Source: Puccinia triticina (lineage: Eukaryota > Basidiomycota > Pucciniomycetes > Pucciniales > Pucciniaceae). From it: a stretch of 64,000 bases of DNA. Location of the stretch: contig NC_070559.1 of NCBI RefSeq assembly GCF_026914185.1, positions 7,919,501 to 7,983,500 on the forward strand, given 5' to 3'. The position numbers and the translations under genes were made by a program. This document shows, piece by piece, positions 14,610 through 29,985 of the stretch. A model generated the notes under the pieces. The model ran no database searches and was not told where the DNA came from. It was given only the letters and a program-made list of their open reading frames with translations. Every line of letters begins with the position of its first letter. Within the stretch, counting starts at the first letter, position 1.

Positions 14610-15588
14610 ATAGACCCCGTTTGGATGCTGTGTTATACATGATAAATGTGCCTACTTATCATGTGCAACCCCCGGAGTTTCCAAAATTTTGGTGGAGACG
14701 GTATGGAACTCTGGCCGGTGCTAGGCCGGCAGCAGTTCAGGGAGGGGAATGGGAAAGAAATGAGTAGCTTGCGTATGCCCTCCGGTGATGCTTGGCCGTG
14801 AGTGAGCGCTGAGAGTTGTGTAAGCGTGGGGGGGGGTTTTGATTTTACGACGGCTGGAGATGCGCGTCGGCGGGTTTTGTTTTGAGAGGGAGCCGGGGAT
14901 ACTGCCGGCAGGGTGTGATCTAAACCAAAGAGTTGGAGGAGATCTGCGTTGGCGGGGTAATGAACTTTAAAGGAGGAGAAACTTCAGGCAAACAGCTTGC
15001 CAAGACATATAACTTTGATTTTGATGGGAAAACTGAAAATTATGGTTCAGAGTGGTCCATGCCGCTCCAAAGCCTGAGTTCAAACTGAACTCAAACCTTG
15101 GAGTTGGTGACATGTAGCAGACATCTCATCACAACCTAGCGCGCACAAGTGCGCTACAAACAAGACAGGACAGAAGACAGAACAGAACAACAACAAAACA
15201 AAAACCAAGACCAACCCTCCTCATCCAAACCTGTCCAACGCGCGCAGAGTGAAAAATAGAAAGCAAACAACATGAAGAAAAGAAAACTGACCAAGGAGAA
15301 CAGAAACAAAGGAAAAGAAAGGAGGAAGGGAAAGAAAACCTGAAGCGCCTTGAGGATGCGCGCCACACCGCGCTATTGAAACTTGAGGAGGCCTTGAGGG
15401 CTGAAAGCTTGAATCTTGCTGTCTTGAGTCTTGACGTCCTCTGGCGCGCGCCATGCGCAAAGAAATCCTCAATTTGCCCCGTGTACTGATCTGTCCACCA
15501 CAACGGGGGGCAAACTTTGGGTTGCACGTGATAAATTTGCCCATTTATCATGTATAAGCCTAAGGGGTGTGTCCAAATGGGGCCATAG
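14610..15588. mobile_element. About 1-kb TIR element with CCCCGTTTGGA ends
   Basis: The left end reads ATAGACCCCGTTTGGA, followed by TATACATGATAAATGTGC and TTATCATGTGCAACCC. The right end, read inversely, gives TATGGCCCCATTTGGA, TATACATGATAAATGGGC and TTATCACGTGCAACCC. The terminal repeats are about 75 bases and imperfect. There is no transposase frame inside. Confidence 0.65.
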
Positions 15589-16565
15589 TATGTAATTTTT
15601 CTCTGCACAGTTCCTGTGCATTGAAGATTTGTTGAAGTAACCTATGACAAAGTTCCAATTAAACACTATAATTGGGTTGGTTTTCAAATTGTTTTTGCTG
15701 AAAACTGCCATATTTCTGCGCATCATGTCACAAAAGTGGAATGACATGCACCATTCAATTCCTGGGGGGCTGACCAGAATTCCTTCATCATCCAAATGCT
15801 ACCCTCTGTTTAGCCATGTTTTGAGGAATTATGACAAGGTGTTCTTGGTGTGTCCTTTAGAAGTGTCAATCAGTATGGGAAGTTGGCATCCACCATCAAA
15901 GTTCAAGTCTATAGGAGAGGAAGAGAGGATCTGTGGAGCGGAGTTCTGGGGGTTCTCAATCCAAGATGGTAGATTGCAGGATGAGGAAGTGGTCTGGGAT
16001 CTTCAGGCTCTTGAGACTTGAGAGTGCCTTCTGTCAGATGCAAATTGTGGAACTCAGACTGGTGCTGGGCTGTTGGCAGTTACTGGAAGGGATGTTGCAC
16101 CATCAGCGCTGCCTTTGCAGTGGTCCGGAAAAGAGATAAGGAATTGAGATAGCGGAAGTTGGAGGGGGGAATTTGTTGAGAGACAACGGGGGTTAGATTC
16201 CCGTTGGTGTTAGTGTGTTGTTGAGGATCTGAAAGGGAAAGGAGCCCAGCAAAAAAAGGTCCAGGAGATGTGATCTTCAGAGGATTCAGAAAGGACTTGA
16301 GGTGGCTGAGATACTTGGAAAGCTCAGAAGCTGCGGGTTAGGATCATTAAAATTTGGAATCTTGATGAGTGATCTGAGAAGGTGCAGACAAAGTCCCATG
16401 CAGCCCCATAATCTGAGTTCAAGCTGAACTCAGACTCTGGGGACTGTGACAAGCTGCAGGACAAGTCATCATACACCCACGAGCCTCTGCATGCACAAGA
16501 ACAACAAGAGAAGACAAAGATAAAACCAAGAAGACAAACAACAAAACTGCACAAAACCAACCAAC

Positions 16566-16960
16566 TGTTAGAATTCTAGTCCACTCACAGTCTCAAATAT
16601 TTACCTAGTCTATTATCTTAAAATTATCATGTTAATTAAGACGTGTAGTTCTTAATTTTATTGCTCTAGACATGTAGTTCTAGAGAGGTTTCTTTATTTT
16701 AGACATGCAGCTCTAAAATATTTTTCCTCTTACTGAGACATGTAGTTTATCAGGTTGTATCTATCTGTCACAGGCGTGACATGCTAGTCTAGTACTTTGT
16801 CTTCTCTGATGTCATTGTAATAAGATTATTGAGTCAGTCTGACTCAATACTGTCAGAGCATTATTTCTTGTTGACCACCTTAAGAATTATCAACAAAAGT
16901 AAAGTCCCAAGAGCTCCTCTTTCAAAATTTCTTCCTCATCTTTTGCTCAATCCAACGACA
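16566..16960 (+). mobile_element. Probable solo LTR (Copia-like)
   Basis: It begins TGTTAGAATTCTAGTCC. Four variants of AGACATGTAGTTCT follow (about 16630-16750), then AATAAGATTATT as a possible polyadenylation signal. The right boundary is not clear and no internal retrotransposon region follows, so this is tentative. Confidence 0.35.
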
Positions 16961-17020
16961 GGTCTTTAAACCTAACACCAACCATCTGCAAACCCATCCA
17001 AAACGCGCATATAACAGCAG

Positions 17021-17402
17021 AAAAAGACAAAAAAAGACAAAAAAAGACAAAAAAAGACAAAAAAAGACAAAAAAAGACAAAAAAAGACAAAAAAAGACAA
17101 AAAAAGACAAAAAAAGACAAAAAAAGACAAAAAAAGACAAAAAAAGACAAAAGAAAGACAAAAAAAGACAAAAAAAGACAAAAAAAGACAAAAAAAGACA
17201 AAAAAAGACAAAAAAAGACAAAAAAAGACAAAAAAAGATAAAAAAAGATAAAAAAAGATAAAAAAAGATAAAAAAAGATAAAAAAAGATAAAAAAAGATA
17301 AAAAAAGATAAAAAAAGATAAAAAAAGATAAAAAAAGATAAAAAAAGACAAAAAAAGACAAAAAAAGACAAAAAAAAGACTAAAAAAAGACAAAAAAAGA
17401 CA
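17021..17402. repeat. Decanucleotide array, about 38 copies of AAAAAAAGAC/T
   Basis: The unit is exactly 10 bases for nearly the whole array. Units ending in GAC occupy both sides, and 11 consecutive units ending in GAT lie at 17231-17340. A few units at 17151 and the right end differ by one base. On the minus strand it translates into a Phe/Leu/Ser repeat in open frames that are not genes. Confidence 0.95.
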
Positions 17403-19075
17403 AGAAAAATAAGAGGAAACAAAACAAGATCCAGAAAAAACCACATCTGTTGAGGGTAACATAGGTGACACAAGATCTAAGAGAGATGACAATATGTTGT
17501 GGACATGGTCCAGCACATTGAGTCAAGGTGTAATTATCATTCAGTGAGGGAAACAACTAGACTATATACATGCACAATATAGACTGATTTGTGGGTGTAT
17601 AGATTAGAAGCATAATACATAGTGGAATGCTAATAAAATATCTCAACAACATCTGCACTGACACGCTGCCATGCACAGCAGAATGAGTCCTGAAACATCT
17701 TGAGCCTTGCGCACCTGCCACACTGATTGATCTTGAGGCACCACGTTTTGAATTCTTCATTACTGAAATTTGAATCTTGCTCCTTACCTGAATCCTGTAA
17801 ACTTTGAAAATCACACGCGCCAAGGGAGCCACAAAAAAGGTCACCACAATGTGTAAGCTATGTACATGGAAGCATGCGCTGCGTGTTGAGGCCTATAGCA
17901 GTAACACCGCCAAAGCATTCTGCTGCGGAGCAGACCTAATGATGATACTGTAGAAACCTAATCATGATGTACTTAGTTCAACTTACTTTCATACGTTGTA
18001 CATTATTCATCATCATTTGTTCCCTACTCGTAAACTCACATCATATCCACTAGGTATGCCTCAGGTCTTTTTCTCTCATCACCGCTCCTTTGATCATGTC
18101 TCACCCTGTTCCTCACTCTCACTAGGTGTGCCTCCACCATGCTGTCTTGTCCCTATGTTCGCGTTGCTCAGTGTTACTGCTGTCATCACAGGTGTGCCTC
18201 CACCATGCTGTCTCGTCCCTCTGTTCACGTTGCTAACAGTGTTACTGCTGTCATCACAGGTGTTTTTGTTGTCCCCAGCTTGTCGCCCATTACTGCGGAG
18301 CCCGCGCCACAGCTCATAACAGTAACTATCAGCATGAAAAATCAAGTCTTGCTAGATTAGAGATGCCCACACTGAAATCAAGTCAAATTAATCACTTCTC
18401 CACCATAGCTCCAGTTTTACTACAACTCCACTAAAGTTGGCCATTTTTCAATCATTAAGGATTGAAACAAAGTTGAATTGTATATCTAATGGGTAGCAGG
18501 CTAAATTTAGCTTCTGTTACCTGTAATCCAAGAATGATAAATTTTTCCTGGTGTATAAAATCAAAATTTATAATTTTTCAACAGTGCCTGGAGATGGAAT
18601 CAGTGGTTGTTCAGATTGAAAGATTTCAGAGGACTAAGATATTCAATTATTGACGTTAGACTTATAGACTTCTGTATTTAAACTTAAAAGAAGTGAGTGA
18701 TTTGTTTACCCAAGAGAAGGAAGAATGACCGCTCAGACTGTACTGGATTTTGAAAACACTGTAACAAAAGAAAAAAGAAGGTTAACAAAGTTGCTCTTGA
18801 TGATGAGATTGTTTTTGACGATAATTTATTTTCTTGCCAAATTGGAAAAAACCAATTGATGAGTTCAAGAGAAAGGGTTACTTGGAGCAGCAAGGATGAT
18901 TTGGGATGAATTTGCTGTAGGTCCAAGAAGAAACCTTTTTTGGTTTGATTTGATGAAGAGCAATGTGAGTGAGAGGAGATAGAGAAAAAGAGAAGGGAAG
19001 AAGTGAATTCAGAGAGATATCTTGAGGAGAGGAATGTAGACTGGATTTGAGCAAAGGCCGGGCGGTGTGGTGAAT

Positions 19076-19812
19076 TATATAGGCATGCGTGGTAGAATGT
19101 CCACTCGGGGATAGTGCCGGTGGGAATGCACAGAGCGGCTCAGGCAGAGTGCATTCCGGTGACATAAGCACTGAGGATGATGTCAGAAAAGCATGCTAAT
19201 AAAGCTTACGGAAAGTCACACACGGACTGGAATGCACGGATTGCGGATTACAGATTTGGATCGGGTATTTGGACCGGAGCGGAAAAGACAGGGCTGGACT
19301 GTGGTGAACTACACACGTGGACTGGTAGCTGCAGTGCGTCAGCAGGTGATCCACAACAGCCGAAGCGGGTTCCACCAGCGGGTTGAACTGGGGTGGAGGC
19401 GGTGGTGAGAGACTGACTGGCAGAGGTCAAGCATTGGAGATGAGCAGAGTCTGGGAGAATGACGTGCGGAAAGCAGGCGGAGCTGAAGGAATAGTGCGGG
19501 AAAGTGTCAGATTTGCGGGATCAGGTGGGAACGGTGACATGCGTGGAGGGAAGGAAGGGAAAAGGCTCATGGATTTCTCTTCTCTTTCCGGATCCTACTA
19601 TCCTATCATCTTACGGATTACTCATTATTGTACTTACACGGACAAATGTACTAGAGTATTAGGAAAGTTATATGTGAACTTATCTTTATTTTCAGAGCTA
19701 CTTGCGGATTCTGTGCTTGCAGAGTGCGGAGCTTTTATTCACTCGCAGATTATTACGCTATAGATAAGGCTCAGAGAGGAGCGCTGAAGGCTAGCGGATA
19801 GTAGCAGTGCGG
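19076..19812 (-). repeat. LTR-like dispersed repeat R1, copy 1
   Basis: On the minus strand it starts GGCTCCGCACTGCTAC, GCTAGCCTTCAGCGCTCC and ends in a TATA-like CCTATATAATTCACCAC. The 43806-44580 segment is a clear homologue in the opposite orientation. More diverged copies lie at 29565-29985 and 39550-40335. A TATA box near one end and lack of coding sequence suggest an LTR or TRIM-type remnant (inference). Confidence 0.55.
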
Positions 19813-20456
19813 AGCCAAGACCCCAATAATCACACAGCATGGACACAAATATTCTTGACCAGGGCGGTTAGCGGCCATTTCCACCGACATACCAGCCTTT
19901 ATTCTCACAGCATCTGAGGCAGAGAGAGAGATAGAAGAGCAATTGTCATGGTGACTGTGGTTGTGTAGGCTGCTGAGGAGAGAGTCTGAGATTGAGACAA
20001 GGCAATATTTTATAGCTGTCAGGTTGAGGGTTGAGTTGTGGTTGAGCTTTGTTGAGAATATGAAAGATGGCCAGCTTGTGGTTGTTGAGAGCAGTTTTAC
20101 AGTCCAAGATGGGAATAAAGCGGAGCAAGATCGGGAAGAGGCAGAGCAAGGATGGTGTGTGATGTTTGAATGGTTTTGGAGATGTGAGACAGAAGAGAAG
20201 AAAAGAGGAAACAGATAGAGTCGGGTAGGATACAAGGAATGGGAGCAAGTGTTCACAGTTGTGCGCAACAGAGCAGAGATCACAAGTGCCAAGCTGGGCA
20301 AATTCCAACAGTAAGACCCAAAAAGTGATAGGTGTGGTTGGCTGAAGATGAGTTTGTTGATGAAAAATTATAAGGGTGAATTTCTGTTATAAGGGTGTTA
20401 AGATTGTGTAAGGGTGACTGGAATTGGTGAGTGATGAACTCAGGAACTGACAACTT

Positions 20457-20475
20457 GGGGGGGGGGGGGGGGGGG
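20457..20475 (+). repeat. Run of 19 G
   Basis: An uninterrupted run of 19 G followed by AGG. It could fold as a G-quadruplex. The length may also vary by sequencing error. Confidence 0.85.
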
Positions 20476-20989
20476 AGGTAAGAGTCTCAGGGACTCTTCA
20501 CTGAACAGGATGGAGGGGCTTGGAGGAGGCTCTAGAGCTAGAATTCTGTGTCCAATGGGTCTTTTATTTAACTAGCGCCAGTTATAGAGAGAACAGTTAG
20601 CCAGAAGATCTCTCCTATATACAAGTCTTTTTTATGAGTCAAGAAAGACAGGCAGTGCCAGTAGAGAGAACAGTTAGCCAGAAGATCTCTACTGGGCTGG
20701 GAGAGAGAATGAGAGCAGACAAGTATCTGTTATGCTTATGTAAGATTGTGACAGGTCTTGTGAAACTCCGCAGAAGGCGGGGGCTTCACAGGGGGGCTCC
20801 TTATATAGACAAATATGAGGGCTTTTGGCTATAAGGGGGCTCCTGGTTGAGCTATTTTAGCTAGTCTAGACAGGGGAATGAGGCATTTTAACTGGTGGGA
20901 GTAGATACAAGTTATTTCATAATGTGTCAGGGGTACATACTTAAATGATGTCAGAAGGAATGGTGGGGAGGGTTACCCACCAGGTGCAG

Positions 20990-21360
20990 GGATCAATGAC
21001 TGGTCAGACCGGTCATCAAGAGGCCTCAGAGCAGCTTGAGTCCTCTCAATGACCAGTAGAGGACTCAAACTTCTTGATTGGGTCATCAAGAGTGTTTCCT
21101 CTTGATAACCAGTCAGACCAGTCATTGAGAGGACTGAAGCTGCTCCATGACCAGAGCAAACTGGACATTGAGAGTGCTGAGTTCTCTCAATGACTGGTCA
21201 TTCATCAAGCAGCTCCCATCAATGACTGCTCAGACTGGTCATCAAGAGGACAAGGCCCTCTCAATGAACTGTACAAAGCATTCATTGGAAGGGTGATCCC
21301 TCCTGGTGATGGGTTTGTAATTGTACGGTCATTGTTGTGTTGAGTCCTCTCAATGACTGG
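20990..21360. repeat. Degenerate minisatellite of TCAATGACYGGTCA-type units, both orientations
   Basis: Units such as TCAATGACTGGTCAGACCGG and GGTCATCAAGAGG recur about ten times, alternately direct and inverted, next to the right arm of the inverted duplication. The motif also forms the array at 61.54-61.9 kb. Confidence 0.6.
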
Positions 21361-21826
21361 TCACAATGGCTCTGGAGTCAGGAAGACTGACTGATTGTTT
21401 GTGATTAATCAGAAAGACAATATCATGTTGCTGGCCCCGGGATGCGGGGATATCCTTCAGGAAATACGTCATGCCGACAACTGAGGTGGACAATCCTTGG
21501 GCACAAATATAGTTCAGGTGGATATCAGACATCGCACTGAATCCAGCGTTGTTTGATGTCATATCACTTTCATCGTTGAAGAAGGTTGCAAAAGAATCGA
21601 GTAGGGGAGTCAGGCAGAAATGATGAAGCGACGAATCCCTCAGGGAGGTTGAGGTTTGTAAATCATGGATCAAAGGCAGCAATCGAGATACAATATCCAG
21701 ATGATCTGTGGAATCCTTCATCGTACAAGGGTCAGAAAATTGAGGAGCTAGAGGCGAGGAGAGCTGGCAGTTCACGGTCTTAAACACGCTTGGGAAGAGA
21801 AACGGGCGAGTTTCCTTCACAGCATA

Positions 21827-24599
<2,773 letters not shown>

Positions 24600-24657
24600 G
24601 TTGAAGTAGGAGTAACTAGAGTAGAATGAAGTGTCCTGGATTATTGAATGGACCTCG

Positions 24658-25450
24658 GGATCAGGTGATCGGAAGAAGTCTGGATGGAGTAGATGGCTAG
24701 TGGAAGTTGGCAGGAGGGAAGTGCAGAGCAAGGGGTGTGGTGTTGGATTGTATGGATGTATTTTTTTTTCAGTTTGGCCAATTCGGGGTGCAGCTAAAAC
24801 CAACTAGGGTTGGAATGAATACCCAAAGTGACAAAGGATTCCCCGTGTTCAAAACCATGGACAAAAGAAACCAGAGTTTTGTTTATGGCCCCTGCTCTGG
24901 GACGCAAAGGCCGCACCGCATCGCGCTGCGGCCGCTCCGCCAAGCTGCTCCCCGCAGTTGCCCATCGGGCCACCCGCGTCGGCCCATGCCCACCCCCGTG
25001 CTACCACGGCACCACCCGACCTACCCAGCCTGTGCTTCCAATACACCAACCGCACAATTCTGGTCGCCAGCGCATTCACTCACCCCTCGCCCTTTCCTCT
25101 TGGAGATGGACGACAATCAATCCAATCAGACCAATCTATCCTTTCGAGACTTCCCAGCCAATCCCAATGGAATCGTCCGCAGGAAGCTCTATAAGCCGGC
25201 TTCCGACTTACAATTCGATCTCGAGGTCGGTCTCCATAATATCTCCTTCCAGTCGCCAGTCGGTTTCTCTTCTCCCTCCTCCCCTCCCATGTATGCCGCC
25301 AAGCGCTGGATCAATTTTCCCTCCCCCACGAGCTTTAATCTGATCAAATCGTTCAAAACCTCACTTCCCACCCATACCCAAACACCCCACTGCAAAACTA
25401 AATGGACCCCACAAAACCTTTCGGCCTCAACTATCCGAATCTGATTCAAG
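24658..25450. other. Divergent promoter region between DBP2 copy B and the NCBP3-like gene
   Basis: An open frame starting at an ATG at 25105 (MDDNQSNQTNLSFRDF...) runs to 25444. It might be a 5' exon of the next gene or an unrelated short peptide; no splice join to 25451 was convincing. The rest looks like untranslated sequence. Confidence 0.4.
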
Positions 25451-27027
25451 ATGGCAAGGCGTGCATCGAAAATTACCGGCGATAAACCAGTTGATGAGGC
25501 TTCAGACCAACTGCGTCCGGCAGAAGCCGTCAAAAGTGAACTGATCGAATTTGGACTCAGTAGTCAACAACCTGCAATCGATGAGCAAACTTTAGAGCAA
25601 TTATGTGAGTTTAACCGAACCTGGTCCGGAGTATTTTTCATGCAGACAACTAATGCAACCGCTACCCGATTTCCCCTGGAACAGCAATCCCGCCACCCCT
25701 CAAATACCGGCTAAGCCTAGAGCGCGAACTAAGGTCGGATGCAATATTCATTTACAATCGATCGATCGCCCTGTTGAAGACCGAACAGATCATCTCACAT
25801 GTCCTCCAACTTCTCACCGGTCGAAAGACAACATTCAACCATCTCGAATGGGTTGATGATTTCTCCTGCGTGCTGGCGTTCGCCTCAGAGGCCGATGCCA
25901 TCGAAGCTTTCACCGGCCTTCTGGTCAGACCGGATGAGGTAGAAGGCGAAAACGGACTACCGGAAGCTTTTGCTTATCTCTCATCTCGGGATTCGACCCC
26001 TGAGGTTTATGCCGCTGCTTACGAATTCGTCTGCGCCCACCGTCCCGCCAAACCTTTCTCAGAGCGCTTATTTGAAGCCAATCGCAAGAACAACTTCTTC
26101 CATCCTACCCAGCCTGCGCAGTTGATCCCTTTCGTCCGATTCGCAACTAGCACTGATGTCAAGGATTCGCGGGCCAGAAAACAAAGCATGTTCTATGCTC
26201 TTAATGGCGCCGGAGCGGGTCAGGAAGGGGTCTTGGCCGAGTCAGCGGGACCGATCTTTTCGGCGACCAACCAACGAAGAAACCCTTCACTTAGCCAGCG
26301 GGCATCTCCCAACCTACCTAACATATTCGATCACCTGCCCGCACATCCAGTGACCCATCAACTTCCGAAAAATCCCTTGCCGAAACGAGCCTCCAAGCCC
26401 AAGGTCACAAAAGCCAGACCCGCCAAGTTGGGCGAATTGGACGACGAACTTGCGCGGTTCATGACCAAAACGATCGAGGTGAAGCCGTCCGTTGATAGGA
26501 CGAATCGGAAACGAGAAAGAGAAGAAGAGCCAATGGAAGAAGAAGGACAGCAGGAAAGTGAAGCTGAAGGAGAAGGAGACGCGAAGCCAGACCCAAGTCC
26601 AAAACGAAGAATGCTGTCACCCTCGGCGATCAAGCCATCCGTTGAACTACTTCCAGATCGACCAGAAACGTGCGGAGGAAACTTACGAGATGAGATCTTT
26701 GAAGCCGAGCAACTGATAACAGATTTCCAGGACGTCAAGCCCAAACCGGAAGTCAAGAACGAAGCAGGCTTGGGAGCCAATAAGCAAGTTCAGCCCTTAC
26801 AATCTGAAGACATATCGACAACGGACGACGCGCAGGCCTCGTTTGCTCGCCCACTTCAAAACGCAGAAGCTGGAGATCAGGACCAAAACATGACCGATGT
26901 CGAAAATCCATCCCAACTCATCCAGGATCCCACTCTACCAACCTCTGATATTCCTCCTCGTGTTCCAAAACCTGAACCGAAAACCAGGGGCGGCCGTTGG
27001 GGTCCTTTGTTCAGTCGACTATGTTGA
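25451..27027 (+). CDS. NCBP3-like protein (nuclear cap-binding subunit 3 / DUF2414 family)
   Basis: NCBP3 proteins bind capped RNA through an RRM-like domain and aid mRNA export (family knowledge from animals). The predicted exons 25451-25604 and 25685-27027 join in phase, giving about 498 residues. The join creates LEQLSIPPPLKYRL, then ELRSDAIFIYNRS, a helix, and HLEWVDDFSCVLAFASEADA. The last part matches the NCBP3 hallmark of a strand containing EW(I/V)DD followed by a strand and an A-rich helix. The second half is disordered, with Lys/Glu-rich stretches (KREREEEPMEEEGQQE). It ends in a basic GGRWGPLF-type C-terminus. The start at 25451 follows an AAG that could also be a splice acceptor, so an upstream exon is possible. 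Confidence 0.7.
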
Positions 27028-28295
27028 GCCACTTTCCGACCATAGCTTTCATTCACTATCATTGTACTCATCCATGTATCCATACCTGCATCCTCTAACT
27101 TTTTTTTTGTCTTCTTCCTCTTCGAAACGCAGTTTGATTCCTCTTCCGATATCAGTTTTCTTCCCCCTCTGTCTAAATTAATGCAGCATCAAGTATCTGT
27201 GGAATTAAACACAGTATTACAAAACTCAAAGCAGATGGTGTATGTACTTTTGTTTTAGCCAATGTGAGAACAGGGTGGACGTCGTTAAAAATTTCACGCG
27301 TCTCACTGACCGAGCCCCAGCTGGCCAACACATGTATTTCTTCATGAGGGCTTTCTCAAAGGTATATATATACTGGTTGCACACAAATTATGAATTGATA
27401 GGAGTGTTGTGAAGACATGGTGGATACTCCAAATCTAGCCAAAACTTGGCTAGTTTCATAAATTTTAACTTGTAAACATCTTTTTCTCCTCTGGTTTTTT
27501 GTCCTCTGTCCCACAAGTCCACATTATTGTCATAGCATTTAGATCACCTAGAAATGGACTTGGCACTTGTGTCTGATCCCTGAGGAAACCCATTCTGTTA
27601 TGGCTATAAGCTGTAGTGAGGACTTCCTATGTTTATACTATAGCCCTGTCGCAAACATATGACAGTGGATGACTTCCTGTCAAGATCTGTGGCTCTCCCA
27701 GAAGTGATCTAGAGCCCAAAAAGCTAGAGTTCTCTGCAAAAATCTAGACTTTTTGGGTCTAAACTGGTGTGGTATACAAAATGTGAAAAATCAAAAGTTT
27801 TATCTCATTTGCATAATTAGTCATGGAAGGCCTCACAGTACAACTATGCAGACCCCAGAAATGGACTCTACAGCCAAATTAACCCCTAGTCACCACCATA
27901 AGCCTGACTGGAGCCCGGCCAATATACTGGAAGTTAGCCCCTTTTGACAAGCTGTCACACACCTCAAGTCACCATTTCCCCATCCACTCCCACATTTTCC
28001 CTGCTCCAATCTAACTCCACTGCATACATTAGTTTGTATTTCTTTGCCATCTGCATTACATCACCTAGCACTGCCCCTGCAGGCTGTGCCGCGCAACCCC
28101 ATTGTTCCCTGCATTCTAGCACTTTCTAGCGCCACTTTTGTTTGGTCTTATTGAATCACATGCTCATTCCCCACCTCATTTATGCACCTCCTTGCATAAA
28201 TTAAGCACAACCTCACTCATGCATGCAACACTGCAACCAATGTGACACATGCATTGCATTGTCCAATACATGCAATTTGCAAAAGTGTGCATTTA

Positions 28296-28491
28296 AGGTG
28301 TTCAAGGTTGAAATCATAAAATTTTCATTACATAAAATCATAAAATCATAAAACTTTCAAATGATGATTTTATATGTACCATTTTAGAAATGCTTCTCTA
28401 ATTTGAGTGCTTGGGTGTACATATTTTTTTCACCTCAGAATTTTATGATTTTATGGTGTTATGATTTTATGCAAGGCAACTTTGAACACCC
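28296..28491. mobile_element. AT-rich MITE with GGTGTTCAARGTTG ends
   Basis: The left end is GGTGTTCAAGGTTG and the inverse right end GGTGTTCAAAGTTG. The interior is dominated by ATAAAATCATAAAATCAT on one side and its inverse on the other, so most of the element can fold on itself. Confidence 0.65.
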
Positions 28492-28499
28492 TAATTGCA

Positions 28500-28760
28500 T
28501 TGGCCATCCCAATGCATACTTTTCTAAAAAGCCTGCATTGCATTGGCAGGTCAATGTGCCACCAAGGCACTGTATCGCCAATGCAATAAAGCCTGTATTG
28601 AGGCCAATACCACCAAAAATGCATTGCATTGGCGGGCCAATGCATTCAATCTGATACAGTGTGCATCAAATTGGCCGTCTCAATGCATGCTTTGCAAAAA
28701 GCCTGCATTGCATTGGCCTGCCAATGCAGTGTATACCATATGCAACTTGATGTGATACAG
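28500..28760. repeat. Cluster of GCATTGCATTGGC(A/C)(G)GCCAATGCA palindromes
   Basis: Variants of GCCTGCATTGCATTGGC and the inverse GCCAATGCA recur about five times with irregular spacing. It is a diverged minisatellite of self-complementary units. Confidence 0.5.
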
Positions 28761-29138
28761 CCCAATGCACAATACTTGCATCACATTGGTTGCAGCGTTG
28801 ATGCATGCACCCCTTGCATAAATTGTACACAGCCACTCCTGCATTTGCACAGCCCCCCCTGGAGTAAAAATCCCTCACATTTTTCTATATAAGGAGCTCT
28901 CTCCCCGCCAGTTTTGAGTTCCTGAGCTCAGTACTCCTTATTTATTTACATACCACTTTCACACTTACCATCCCCACCATACATCACCACAACCCTTATA
29001 CTTGCAAATAACCACTGAACTCACTCTCAACTCTCACATACCTGTCATCAAACAACTTCATCTGGAACTAGATCAGACCTATCACTTGATTAAAACTTAC
29101 CAAGCTTAGCTTGGTGGGTCTTGTTGTCTGATAGCAGC

Positions 29139-29476
29139 AACAGTGGGCCGCTACACTAAATGTAGTCAGTAGTTCAGCACAGCGTAGCAGATCTAAACTA
29201 CAAATGACAGGGTTTTCTGTGAGCAGGCAGTGATTGCCTGCTACCGCTAACAGGCACCCCTTGAAACTACAGGGCCTCTATCACCGCTATCAGCGCTAGC
29301 AGTGCTATTCAACTGCTAAAAAAGCTGATAGCGCTGATAGTGCTGATAGCACCCGTTAGTGTAGTGTAGCAGCCCAAAGAGGGTGCTACAGCTGACAGCA
29401 CTGTGTCAGAAACTATGCAACACTAAACTAGCGGATAGCGCACGCTACAGATATTTTAGTGTAGCGGCCCACTGTT
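29139..29476. mobile_element. 338-bp TIR element, ends AACAGTGGGCCGCTACACTAAA
   Basis: The first 20 bases, AACAGTGGGCCGCTACACTA, are repeated inversely at 29457-29476. The interior has runs of GCTGATAGCGCTGATAGTGC. The termini resemble the GTGGGTAGTTACG ends of the element at 47.6-48.0 kb. Confidence 0.7.
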
Positions 29477-29564
29477 GACAGCAGAAGGGCAGAGTTTTCA
29501 CCTCCAACATCCCTTTCACCATTCAGCAAAAGTGTTTCACAACCACTTTTGAGTCTTACAGTGG

Positions 29565-29985
29565 GCAAGTGTTGGAGAGAAGCGGAGCCTTGGAGTGTAG
29601 CATGCGGATGTCAGAAAGAGATGGAACTGGTGGACTAGTTCACATGTCAGGCAAAGATTGCGGACTAGTGAAAAATAATGTCATAGTGTGGATTTGGGTG
29701 GGAACGGAAGCAGATGAGTGTGGGGAGGAGGAAAAAGGGTTTATGGGTTTTTCTTCTATTCTTTTTCATCATCTTACAAACAGCTCATCATTGTACTTAG
29801 AACCTACAGATGGTACTTAGAGTGTTAGGAGAGCTTTATGCTACCCTTATTCTTACTTACTATCACGGACTTTGTGCTTTTGTAGTGCAGAGCATTCCCA
29901 CTTGCAGACTATTACACTAAAGATCAAGCACACTGCGGAGTGCTGAAGATTACATAGTGGAAAGTAGTGGTGCAGAGTGGACATC
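29565..29985 (-). repeat. LTR-like dispersed repeat R1, copy 2 (partial)
   Basis: On the minus strand CTCTGCACCACTACTTTCC, CTTCAGCACTCCGCAGTG and AAGCACAAAGTCCG align with the start of R1. The TATA-bearing end is missing or unrecognisable. Confidence 0.45.

Larger units (their letters stand above)
13658..21624. other. 8-kb repeat-filled spacer between the inverted arms
   Basis: No gene is supported. Recognised parts are given separately: a TIR element (14.6-15.6 kb), a probable solo LTR (16.6 kb), the A-tract array (17.0-17.4 kb), an LTR-like repeat (19.1-19.8 kb), a poly-G run and a GACCGGTCA-type minisatellite. Two near-copies of AGAACAGTTAGCCAGAAGAT lie at about 20.59 and 20.66 kb, in DNA related to 45.26-45.49 kb. 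The stretches 13.7-14.6, 15.6-16.5 and 17.4-19.0 kb show no clear content. Confidence 0.55.

Noticed and set aside
15129..15608. 159-residue minus-strand frame
   Set aside because: It lies within a TIR element and has biased hydrophobic composition with no recognisable domain or start context.
16922..17516. Long minus-strand frames encoding Phe/Leu/Ser repeats (130-190 residues)
   Set aside because: They are translations of the A-tract decamer array in all three frames; the repeat explains them fully.
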